From contig VGYW01000188.1 in NCBI GenBank assembly GCA_016872875.1, forward strand, positions 1 through 15,429: a stretch of 15,429 nucleotides of DNA, given 5' to 3'. The DNA comes from Planctomycetota bacterium. GTDB taxonomy: Bacteria > Planctomycetota > PUPC01 > DSUN01. Made by a program: the position numbers and the translations under genes. Each line of letters starts with the position of its first letter. The stretch's first letter is position 1. Shown here in pieces: positions 1-5,913 of this stretch. Under the pieces are notes generated by a model, which was not told the origin of the DNA, ran no database searches, and worked only from the letters and a program-made list of their open reading frames with translations.

Positions 1-666
1 CGCGGCGGCCGAGGGGCGCCGCGCCCCTCGCCCCTCGCCCCTCGTCCCTCGCCCCTCGCCCCTCGCCCCTCGCCCCTCGTCCCTCGCCCCTCGTCCCTCG
101 TCCCTCGCCCCTCGCCCCTCGTCCCCCTCGTCGTCGCGGGGATTCGGCAGGTGATGGCCGTGCTGGAGGAGGCCGAGAACGGGCTGCTGAGCGACGTGCC
201 GGTGCTCGAGCTCTGGGCGTGCGAGGAGGGGTGCTTCGGCTCGCCACTCCTGCGGGAGGTCCCGGCGGTTGCGCGCTGGCGCTGGGGCCGGGCCGTCACA
301 GGCTGGAAGCCTGTGCCACCAATGGAATCCGGGGAAGGTGGCACAGGCATCTTGCCTGTGGGGGGTGGCGTTGCCGTGCGGCGGGAGAGGGCGTTCGCGC
401 CACGCAAGGGGCTGAGGCTGGACGACGACATGGGCCGTGCGATAGCGAAGCTGGCCGAGCTCGACCGCCTCATCCGCCAGTTACCTGGTCGGGACTGTGC
501 CCTGTGCGGGGCGCCGAGTTGCCGCGCGCTGGCCGAGGACATAGTGCTGGGCCGCGGGGCGGCCATTGCCGATTGCCGATTGCTGATTGCTGATTGTCAA
601 TCAGAAATCAGAAATCAGAAATCACAAATGCCAGGGGCCGGGGGGCATGAGGAGAGGACACGGTGA
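1..666 (+). CDS. [FeFe]-hydrogenase large-subunit C-terminal-domain Fe-S protein (5' partial)
   Basis: The reading frame is open from base 1, so the gene starts upstream of the window. From about 133 the protein (VAGIRQVMAVLEEAENG, then ACEEGCFGSPL) matches the end of the hydrogenase large-subunit domain; CEEGC corresponds to a shortened L3 motif (CxxC), so a normal H-cluster is unlikely. Near 490-540, LPGRDCALCGAPSC is a Cx2Cx4C Fe-S domain followed by AEDIVLG. This domain order is typical of regulatory hydrogenase-like proteins beside clostridial hydrogenase genes; their function is not established. Three unrelated repeats sit inside the frame: a 7-bp tandem array (24-121), a paired hairpin (297-360) and an inverted repeat that encodes much of the C-terminal tail (563-630). 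The stop overlaps the next gene's GTG by 4 bp (663-666), suggesting translational coupling. The domain assignment is good; whether this copy works is uncertain. Confidence 0.75.
   Translation, partial: RGGRGAPRPSPLAPRPSPLAPRPSPLVPRPSSLVPRPSPLVPLVVAGIRQVMAVLEEAENGLLSDVPVLELWACEEGCFGSPLLREVPAVARWRWGRAVTGWKPVPPMESGEGGTGILPVGGGVAVRRERAFAPRKGLRLDDDMGRAIAKLAELDRLIRQLPGRDCALCGAPSCRALAEDIVLGRGAAIADCRLLIADCQSEIRNQKSQMPGAGGHEERTR
24..121. repeat. Tandem 7-bp array, 14 units of (C/T)CCCTCG
   Basis: Fourteen contiguous 7-bp units differ only at the first base (C or T). The array lies inside the open frame of the partial gene and is translated as Pro/Ser/Leu/Arg/Ala/Val-rich sequence just before the conserved VAGIRQVM segment. 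Because 7 is not a multiple of 3, gain or loss of one unit would change the frame. Confidence 0.95.
297..360. repeat. REPIN-like paired hairpin, copy 1 (feet inward)
   Basis: There are two 24-nt arms, at 297-320 and 337-360, in inverted orientation with a 16-nt spacer. Each arm is itself a hairpin: CACAGGC, a 5-nt loop, GCCTGTG, plus a GGTGG/CCACC foot. In this copy the feet face inward, opposite to copies 2 and 3. It is translated in frame as part of the hydrogenase-like protein; the right arm gives GTGILPV. Confidence 0.85.
563..630. repeat. Inverted repeat of 7-bp units (GATTGCC / AATCAGA type)
   Basis: The left arm is tandem GATTGCC/GATTGCT units (563-596) and the right arm is tandem AATCAGA units (597-630). 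They are largely complementary with almost no loop. The element forms most of the C-terminal tail of the upstream gene (IADCRLLIADC...SEIRNQKSQ). The same type recurs at 5829-5894 and 9524-9577. Confidence 0.85.
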
Positions 667-1013
667 AGCTGAGCGAAGTGGCCGAGAGTCTGCACCTGGA
701 GAACCTTACGCCCGAGGTGCCGCTGGACAGGCGCGAGGTGGCGGGGGGACACGCCTCGGACCTCCTGAGCGACGTGCTGGCGAACGCGCCGCGCCAGGGG
801 CTGCTGGTGACGATTCAGGTGCACATGAACGTGTTGGCGGTGGCGGTCCACGCGGGCCTGGCGGGGGTGGTGTTCGCGGCGGGGCGGGCGCCGGAGGCCG
901 CCGTGCGGGCGAAGGCCGTCGAGGAGGAAATCCCCCTCCTCGCGTCGAGGGAGCCGGCGTTCGACCTCGTCGGGCGCCTCTACGCCCTGGGCTTGCGGGG
1001 GCGCCATGCGTGA
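663..1013 (+). CDS. DRTGG-domain protein
   Basis: This 116-residue protein starts at GTG 663, overlapping the previous stop by 4 bp. MKLSEVAESL, then LDRREVAGGHASDLLSDVLANA, with VTIQVHMNVLAVAVHAGLAGVVFAAGR further on, matches stand-alone DRTGG-domain proteins; here the signature reads DRREVAGG. The domain is known from CBS/DRTGG pyrophosphatases and phosphotransacetylase N-termini and is thought to bind a ligand, possibly a nucleotide. Stand-alone copies commonly sit next to [FeFe]-hydrogenase genes between a hydrogenase-like Fe-S protein and a GHKL ATPase, exactly as here. That context suggests a regulatory or sensory role for the triad, which is inference. It has no signal peptide or membrane segment, and the length is normal for the family. 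Its end overlaps the start of the next gene by 8 bp. Confidence 0.8.
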   Translation: MKLSEVAESLHLENLTPEVPLDRREVAGGHASDLLSDVLANAPRQGLLVTIQVHMNVLAVAVHAGLAGVVFAAGRAPEAAVRAKAVEEEIPLLASREPAFDLVGRLYALGLRGRHA

Positions 1014-1596
1014 CCTTTCGCTGCACCTGCTGGACCTGATGGAGAACTCGATTCGGGCCGAGGCGACGGTGATCTCGGTGACGATCGAGCAGGACCGCGC
1101 GCGGGACCTGTTGCGGATCGTGGTTGAGGACAACGGCCCTGGCCTGCCGGTGGCGGCGGAGCAGGCGCTGGACCCGTTCTACACGACGAAGGCTGGGAAG
1201 CGGACGGGGCTTGGCCTGAGCCTCTTCCAGGGCGCGGCCGAGCGCGCGGGGGGCCGGGTGACGCTCGGCCGCTCGCCCCTGGGCGGCCTGGCGGTGACGG
1301 CGTGCATGCGCCTGAGCCACCTCGACCGCAGCCCGCTGGGCGACATCGCAGCGTCGCTGTCCTCCGTGGCCTGCACGAACCCCGAGATTGACCTCTGGTG
1401 CCGCCTCGTTCACCACGCGAACGAGACTCCGGATTCCACACCCCAGATTCCGGATTCGGCGATCAGGGAGTGGGTGGTGCGGTCGTCCGAGGTCGAGGAG
1501 GGGCTGCCGTTCGGCCAGCGGTGCGGGCTGGCGGTGGCCCGGCGCCTGGCCGAGAAGGTGCGGGAGGGAATGGCAGCGGTGGAGATCGTGGCGTGA
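1006..1596 (+). CDS. GHKL-type ATP-binding protein (HATPase_c), hydrogenase-associated
   Basis: This 196-residue protein starts at ATG 1006 inside the end of the DRTGG gene. It has the Bergerat fold without a phospho-acceptor histidine domain: N-box MENSIRA, G1 DNGPGLP, F-box-like DPFYTTK, G2 GLGLSLF. The region LSHLDRSPLGDIAASL after the ATPase core matches hydrogenase-linked ATP-binding proteins of clostridia. Like anti-sigma kinases it may phosphorylate or bind a partner, but the partner is not identifiable. The segment ETPDSTPQIPDSAIRE (about 1423-1466) looks inserted and carries two CCGGATTC copies, possibly a diverged repeat module. The TGA stop lies within a GCGTGAC repeat (1591-1617). 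The ATPase fold is certain; the biological role is inferred from context only. Confidence 0.8.
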   Translation: MRDLSLHLLDLMENSIRAEATVISVTIEQDRARDLLRIVVEDNGPGLPVAAEQALDPFYTTKAGKRTGLGLSLFQGAAERAGGRVTLGRSPLGGLAVTACMRLSHLDRSPLGDIAASLSSVACTNPEIDLWCRLVHHANETPDSTPQIPDSAIREWVVRSSEVEEGLPFGQRCGLAVARRLAEKVREGMAAVEIVA

Positions 1597-1617
1597 CGCG
1601 TGATGCGTGACGCGTGA
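1591..1617. repeat. Tandem GCGTGAC repeat at gene junction
   Basis: There are nearly four units of the 7-bp motif GCGTGAC (one reads GCGTGAT). The array overlaps the stop codon of the ATPase gene and ends just before the hydC ribosome binding site. The same family occurs at 2158-2180, 12499-12522 and 14646-14726. Confidence 0.9.
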
Positions 1618-1623
1618 GAGGAA

Positions 1624-1628
1624 AGGAG
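1624..1628 (+). promoter_or_regulatory. Ribosome binding site deciding the hydC start
   Basis: AGGAG lies 6 nt before ATG 1635. It supports that start rather than the upstream in-frame GTG at 1614, which falls inside the GCGTGAC repeat. Confidence 0.8.
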
Positions 1629-1634
1629 AGACGA

Positions 1635-2180
1635 ATGTCTGAAGTGAAGGCGGCGGCCAGCGCCGCGGAGGACCGGGTGACGGAGCAGGCGCTCTATGGC
1701 CAGCTCGACGGGGTGCTGGAGCAGTATCGTGAGACGCGCGGGGCGCTGATCCCGGTGCTCCAGTCGGCCCAGGACATCTTCGGCTACCTGCCCGAGCCGG
1801 CGCTGAAGCGGATCAGCCTGCGCCTGGGCAAATCGTATAGCGAGGTGGCGGGCGTCGTGGGCTTCTACTCGTTCTTCTCCACGGCCCCGCGCGGGCGGCA
1901 CCTGGTGCGGGTGTGCATGGGCACGGCCTGCTACGTGCGGGGGGCCAAGCAGGTGCTGGCGGCGATCAAGGACTGCCTGCGGGTGGACGTAGGGGAGACG
2001 ACGCCCGACCGGACGTTCTCGCTGGGGGTGGCCCGCTGCTTTGGCGCCTGCGGCCTGGCCCCCGCGATGATGGTTGACAGCGAGGTCCACCAGCGGGTGA
2101 AGGCGAACAAGGTGAAGGACATCCTTGACAACGTGCGGCTCCAGGATGCGAGCGGCAGACGCGTGACGCGTGACGCGTGA
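1635..2180 (+). CDS. hydC: NAD-linked [FeFe]-hydrogenase subunit HydC (NuoE-like)
   Basis: This 181-residue, thioredoxin-like [2Fe-2S] subunit is homologous to NuoE and to HydC of trimeric hydrogenases. The cluster ligands are visible as C94-x4-C99 (CMGTAC) and C135-x3-C139 (CFGAC). The N-terminal helical part has the family pattern LIPVLQSAQDIFGYLPEPALKRIS. The start at ATG 1635 is set by a good Shine-Dalgarno. In the family this subunit relays electrons between the flavin subunit and the rest of the complex in the cytoplasm. The C-terminus ends DASGRRVTRDA, where RVTRDA and the stop codon are supplied by a GACGCGT repeat (2158-2180), a small repeat-made extension beyond the usual end. It is followed by the HndB-like, HydB and HydA genes in the same direction, probably one operon. 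Confidence 0.92.
   Translation: MSEVKAAASAAEDRVTEQALYGQLDGVLEQYRETRGALIPVLQSAQDIFGYLPEPALKRISLRLGKSYSEVAGVVGFYSFFSTAPRGRHLVRVCMGTACYVRGAKQVLAAIKDCLRVDVGETTPDRTFSLGVARCFGACGLAPAMMVDSEVHQRVKANKVKDILDNVRLQDASGRRVTRDA
2158..2180. repeat. Tandem GACGCGT repeat forming the 3' end of hydC
   Basis: Just over three units of GACGCGT form the last codons and the TGA stop of hydC. Confidence 0.9.
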
Positions 2181-2188
2181 GAAGAAGG

Positions 2189-2273
2189 GGATGAATGGAT
2201 GGGTGGATGAATGGATGGGTGAAAGACTTTCTCTGGCAATCATCCATTCATCCAATCACCCAATCATCCTCCT
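2189..2273. repeat. Inverted GGAT/GAAT-type repeat hairpin between hydC and the hndB-like gene
   Basis: The left arm (2189-2221) is tandem GGATGAAT-like units. The right arm (2241-2273) is their complement. A perfect 13-bp stem, GGATGAATGGATG (2209-2221 region) against CATCCATTCATCC (2241-2253), borders a loop of about 20 nt. The loop, read on the minus strand, contains CCAGAGAAAGTCTTTC, which resembles the loops at 7731-7755 and 14670-14702. No run of T follows, so it is not a standard terminator. It fills the 114-bp gap between the two genes. Confidence 0.85.
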
Positions 2274-2294
2274 CAGAAGAAAGGAGATGACCCT

Positions 2295-2663
2295 GTGGTG
2301 AAGATTGCCAGCCCGGCCGACCTCAAGGCGCTGCGGGACAAGGCGCAGGGCGAGGTTGACCTGCGGACGCGCAAGGGCGAGACCAACCTGGTGGTGCACA
2401 TGGGCACCTGCGGCATCGCCGCGGGCGCGCGCGACGTCCTCGCACAGGTCGTCGCCGAGCTCTCCGACGCCGGCGCCAAGACCGTCACCGTGAAGCAGAC
2501 CGGCTGCCTGGGCCTCTGCGACCAGGAGCCGATGTTGACCATCACCGACAAGGCGGGCAAGGAGTTCCGCTACGGAAAGCTCGACCGCCACAAGGTCCAC
2601 GAAATCCTCCAGGAGCACGTCCTGGGTGGAAAGCCCGTCATCGAGCACATCATCACGTACTGA
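2295..2663 (+). CDS. hndB: HndB-like thioredoxin-fold ferredoxin subunit
   Basis: This 122-residue protein starts at GTG 2295 (GTG 2298 is also possible), 7 nt after AAGGAGA. It matches the small subunit HndB of NADP-reducing hydrogenase operons and (2Fe-2S) ferredoxin-domain proteins: HMGTCGIAAGA followed by TGCLGLCDQEP. Only three cysteines are present (C39, C71, C75). Compared with the N-terminal domain of the neighbouring HydB (CTGAGC), the first cysteine is His and the second is shifted by one residue, so a normal four-Cys [2Fe-2S] site is not visible. I recall the same HMGTCG pattern as usual for this family. It sits between hydC and hydB, the standard place for this subunit, and probably helps electron transfer or assembly. 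The family call is strong; cluster content is uncertain. Confidence 0.82.
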   Translation: MVKIASPADLKALRDKAQGEVDLRTRKGETNLVVHMGTCGIAAGARDVLAQVVAELSDAGAKTVTVKQTGCLGLCDQEPMLTITDKAGKEFRYGKLDRHKVHEILQEHVLGGKPVIEHIITY

Positions 2664-2760
2664 GGAGGATGGATGGAGGAATGGATGGATGGATGAATGA
2701 AAGAGCAAGAGCTCTTGTGTCTGACATTCATCCACCCATCCACCCATCCATTCATCCCCT
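2662..2760. repeat. Inverted GGAT/GAAT-type repeat hairpin upstream of hydB
   Basis: The left arm (2662-2699) is tandem GGAT/GGAA/GAAT units. The right arm (2725-2760) is its complement (CATTCATCC, CCATCC and so on). The 25-nt loop holds a perfect palindrome, CAAGAGCTCTTG (2706-2717), giving a second inner hairpin. The element fills the gap up to the hydB ribosome binding site. No T-run follows. Confidence 0.85.
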
Positions 2761-2769
2761 CCGATTGAA

Positions 2770-2774
2770 AGGAG
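2770..2774 (+). promoter_or_regulatory. Ribosome binding site deciding the hydB start
   Basis: AGGAG (within AAAGGAGAG) lies 11 nt before ATG 2786. It separates the real start from an upstream in-frame ATG at 2669, which would translate the repeat hairpin. Confidence 0.7.
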
Positions 2775-2785
2775 AGCTTCTGCGT

Positions 2786-5700
2786 ATGGAAACGACGCGA
2801 TGTCACGTCCTGGTCTGCACGGGGGCGGGGTGCGTGGCCTCGGGCGCGAACGAGGTGCGCGACGCCTTCCGCGCAGAGGTCGAACGCCGCGGGCTGGCGA
2901 AGGAGTGCAAGGTGGTCGAGACCGGCTGCCTCGGCCCCTGCGCCGTCGGCCCAGTGGCCGTCATCTACCCCGACGGCACCTTCTACCAGGGCCTGGAGCC
3001 CGGGGACGCCACGGAGGTCGTCGAGGAGCACCTGCTCAAGGGGCGGGTGGTTGACCGCCTGGTCTACAAGGAGCCGACGAAGGAGGAGCCGATCCGCGCA
3101 ATCGGCGACATCCCCTTCTTTGGCAAGCAGGTGAAAATCGTGCTGCGCAACTGCGGCGTGATTGACCCGCTGAACATCGAGGAGTACATCGCCCGCGACG
3201 GCTATCAGGCCCTCGCCAAGGCGCTCACCTCGATGACCCCCGACGAGGTGATCGTCCAGATGAAGCAGTCGGGCCTCCGCGGCCGCGGCGGAGCCGGCTT
3301 CCCAACCTGGCTCAAGTGGAGCCTGTGCCGCAAGGCCGAGGGCGACACGAAGTACATCCTCTGCAACGGCGACGAGGGCGACCCTGGCGCGTTCATGGAC
3401 CGCAGCGTGCTCGAGGGCGACCCGCACAGCGTGATCGAGGGGATGGCGATAGCGGCCTACGCCATCGGCGCGTCCCAGGGCTACGCCTACATCAGGGCCG
3501 AGTACCCGCTGGCCGTCGAGCGGTTCGGGAAGGCCATCGAGGCCGCCCGCGAGTACGGCCTCCTGGGCCAGAACATCATGGGCACGGGCTTCTGTTTCGA
3601 CCTCGAGGTCCGCAAGGGCTCGGGCGCCTTCGTGTGCGGCGAGGAGACCGCGCTGATGACCTCGATCGAGGGCAAACGCGGCGAGCCGCGGCCCCGGCCG
3701 CCTTTCCCCGCCAACAAGGGGCTCTGGGGCAAGCCGAGCGTCCTCAACAACGTCGAGACCTTCGCCAACATCCCCGTCATCATCCTCAAAGGCCCCGAAT
3801 GGTACGCCTCGTTCGGCACCAAGCTCTCGAAGGGGACGAAGGTCTTCGCCCTGGCCGGCACGGTGAACAACACCGGCCTCGTCGAGGTGCCGATTGGGAC
3901 GCCGCTGGGCGAGATCATCTATGACATCGGGGGCGGTGTGCCGGGCGGCAAGCACTTCAAGGCCGCGCAGATCGGCGGGCCGAGCGGCGGCTGCATCCCG
4001 CGCCAGCACCTCAACGTGCCCGTGGACTACGAGAGCCTCACCGAGCTGGGCGCAATCATGGGCTCCGGCGGCCTCATCGTGATGGACGAGGATAGCTGCA
4101 TGGTGGACGTTGCGCGGTTCTTCCTGGACTTCGTGCAGGACGAATCGTGCGGCAAGTGCGCGCCGTGCAGGGTGGGCACCAAGCGGATGCTGGAAATCCT
4201 CGACCGCATCTGCGACGGCAAAGGCGTCGAGGGCGACGTCGAGCGGCTGATGGACCTCGGGAAGAAGATCAAGGACACGGCGCTCTGCGGGCTGGGCCAG
4301 ACGGCGCCGAACCCCGTGCTTTCGACGATACGGTATTTCAGGGACGAGTACGACGCGCATATCCGCGAGAAGCACTGCCCTGCCGGCGTGTGCCCTGGCC
4401 TGGTGCGCGCCCCCTGCCAGAACGCCTGCCCGGCGCGGGTGGACGTGCCGGGGTTCGTGTCGCTCATCGGCGAGAAGCGCTACGCCGAGGCCCTGCGGCT
4501 TCACCGCGAGCGCAACCCATTCGCCTCCGTCTGCGCCCGCGTCTGCTTCCACACGTGCGAGGAGAAGTGCCGCCGCTCGACCCTCGACGAATCGCTCAAC
4601 GTCCGCTGCCTCAAGCGCTACATGGTTGACCAGGAGATCACGGTGCAGTTGCCGGAGGTTCGGGACAGCGAGACGAACGCAGGGCGGAAGATCGCGATCA
4701 TCGGCGCGGGGCCGGCGGGCCTCTCGTGCGGCTACTTCCTGGCCCGCCTGGGCTACCGGCCGCGCATCTTCGAGGCCGAGCCGCGGCCCGGCGGCATGCT
4801 CGTCCAGGCCATCCCGGCCTACCGCCTGCCGCGCGAGGAGATCGCGCGCGAGGTGCGCATGATCGAGCGCATGGGCGTGGAAATCGAGACCGGCGTGCGG
4901 CTGGGCAAGGACATCACGCTCGCCGGCCTGCGCACCGACGGCTACGAGGCGGTGTTCCTCGGCATCGGCGCGCCCAACGGCGTGCGGCTGGGCATACCCG
5001 GCGAGGAGGCCGAGGGGGTGGTGGAGGCCATGCGGTGGCTGAGGGAGTACAACATCCGCGGCTCGGTGCCGGTGGGCCGCAACGTGGCGATCATCGGCGG
5101 CGGGAACGCGGCGATTGACGCCGCCCGCACCGCCGTGCGCCTGGGCGCCCGCACGGTCACGATCCTCTATCGCCGCACGCGGGCCGAGATGCCCGCATAC
5201 GTCGAGGAGGTCGAGGGCGCCGAGCAGGAGGGCGTCCGCCTGGAGTGCCTGACCGCGCCCGTCGAGATCGTCAGCGAGGACGGCCAGGTGGCCGGCGTGA
5301 AGTGCCGCTCGATGACCTTGGGCGCGTTCGACCGCTCGGGCCGCCGCTCGCCCACCGCGCGCGGCGACGGCTCCTACGTCGTCAAGGCCGACCAGGTCAT
5401 CGCCGCCATCGGCCAGTCCCTCGATACCGGGGAGATAGTGAACGGGACGCCGCTGAAGCTGAACGAGCTGGGGTTCATCGAGGCGAACCCGGTGACGGGG
5501 CGGACGTCGGTGGACTGGATATTCGCGGGGGGCGACGCGGTGAGTGGGCCGAGCTCGGTGGTGAGCGCCATCGGCGCCGGCGAGAAGGCCGCGGTGGCCA
5601 TTGACCAGTACCTCAGCGGCGAGGCCCACCCCTTCTGGCGGAAGGACAAGCCTGTGGACACCTTCTTCGACCCCGACGCCGAGCCGGTGGAGTATCCCCG

Positions 5701-5830
5701 GGCGCGCATCCACCGCATCCCGGTGGACAAGCGCCGCAACAGCTTCCGCGAGGTCGAGCGCCCCTGGGCCGAAGGCATCGCCATCCGCGAGGCGCGCAGA
5801 TGCCTGCGCTGCGACTTCAGGCGTGAGTGA
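2786..5830 (+). CDS. hydB: HydB-like NuoF flavoprotein fused to a GltD-like FAD oxidoreductase
   Basis: This is a 1014-residue fusion. Residues 5-95 are a thioredoxin-like [2Fe-2S] domain (CTGAGC, then TGCLGPC). From about 110 the NuoF core follows: NADH loop GLRGRGGAGFP (163-173), FMN region CNGDEGDPGAF (193-203), GEETALMTSIEG, an SLBB domain, and the [4Fe-4S] ligands C455, C458, C461 and C501. HydB of Thermotoga type ends in a two-cluster ferredoxin domain. Here, from about residue 540, the protein continues as a glutamate synthase small-subunit-like unit: cysteine-rich entry (PCQNACP, CARVCFHTCEEKC), FAD motif GAGPAG (640-645), second dinucleotide motif GGGNAA (771-776) and the FAD closing motif FAGGD. 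It probably oxidises or reduces NAD(P)(H) and passes electrons to HydA. The extra flavin suggests a second nucleotide site or bifurcation, as in NuoF/GltD-type complexes; that is inference. The frame is intact across the fusion point. Confidence 0.9.
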   Translation: METTRCHVLVCTGAGCVASGANEVRDAFRAEVERRGLAKECKVVETGCLGPCAVGPVAVIYPDGTFYQGLEPGDATEVVEEHLLKGRVVDRLVYKEPTKEEPIRAIGDIPFFGKQVKIVLRNCGVIDPLNIEEYIARDGYQALAKALTSMTPDEVIVQMKQSGLRGRGGAGFPTWLKWSLCRKAEGDTKYILCNGDEGDPGAFMDRSVLEGDPHSVIEGMAIAAYAIGASQGYAYIRAEYPLAVERFGKAIEAAREYGLLGQNIMGTGFCFDLEVRKGSGAFVCGEETALMTSIEGKRGEPRPRPPFPANKGLWGKPSVLNNVETFANIPVIILKGPEWYASFGTKLSKGTKVFALAGTVNNTGLVEVPIGTPLGEIIYDIGGGVPGGKHFKAAQIGGPSGGCIPRQHLNVPVDYESLTELGAIMGSGGLIVMDEDSCMVDVARFFLDFVQDESCGKCAPCRVGTKRMLEILDRICDGKGVEGDVERLMDLGKKIKDTALCGLGQTAPNPVLSTIRYFRDEYDAHIREKHCPAGVCPGLVRAPCQNACPARVDVPGFVSLIGEKRYAEALRLHRERNPFASVCARVCFHTCEEKCRRSTLDESLNVRCLKRYMVDQEITVQLPEVRDSETNAGRKIAIIGAGPAGLSCGYFLARLGYRPRIFEAEPRPGGMLVQAIPAYRLPREEIAREVRMIERMGVEIETGVRLGKDITLAGLRTDGYEAVFLGIGAPNGVRLGIPGEEAEGVVEAMRWLREYNIRGSVPVGRNVAIIGGGNAAIDAARTAVRLGARTVTILYRRTRAEMPAYVEEVEGAEQEGVRLECLTAPVEIVSEDGQVAGVKCRSMTLGAFDRSGRRSPTARGDGSYVVKADQVIAAIGQSLDTGEIVNGTPLKLNELGFIEANPVTGRTSVDWIFAGGDAVSGPSSVVSAIGAGEKAAVAIDQYLSGEAHPFWRKDKPVDTFFDPDAEPVEYPRARIHRIPVDKRRNSFREVERPWAEGIAIREARRCLRCDFRRE

Positions 5831-5894
5831 TTGCGGAATGCGGATTGGCGATTGCGGATTGAAATCCGAAATCCGCTATCCGAAATGCGAAATC
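5829..5894. repeat. Inverted repeat of GATTGCG / AATCCGA units between hydB and hydA
   Basis: The left arm (5829-5860) has GATTGCG-like 7-bp units and the right arm (5862-5894) AATCCGA-like units, complementary and with almost no loop. It begins inside the hydB stop codon (TGA 5828-5830) and ends just before the hydA ribosome binding site (AAGGAG, about 5898-5903). It is the same type as 563-630 and 9524-9577. Confidence 0.85.
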
Positions 5895-5913
5895 AACAAG
5901 GAGCTGAACGCTG

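Noticed and set aside
24..130. CRISPR array
   Set aside because: The units are 7 bp and contiguous with no spacers, and no cas genes are present.
1423..1466. Another repeat element inside the ATPase gene
   Set aside because: Two CCGGATTC copies and an odd Pro/Ser/Asp-rich segment are visible, but the arms are too short and diverged to call an element.
2189..2273. Rho-independent terminator
   Set aside because: The stem is long and imperfect, no T-run follows, and the next gene is a subunit of the same complex. The same argument applies to 2662-2760, 7700-7790, 11859-11941 and 14646-14726.
2256..2747. 163-codon minus-strand open frame
   Set aside because: Its ends are translated repeat arms (His/Pro/Ser/Ile pattern) and its middle is the antisense of the HndB-like gene.
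2669..2785. N-terminal extension of HydB from ATG 2669
   Set aside because: It would translate the GGAT-type repeat hairpin (MDGGMDGWMNE). The ribosome binding site at 2770-2774 and the family start both support ATG 2786.
2570..5713. 1047-codon open frame on the minus strand opposite hydB
   Set aside because: It is a high-GC shadow of the NuoF-GltD gene, with His/Asp/Leu/Ala-rich translation, no recognisable domain and part of it running through the hairpin repeat.
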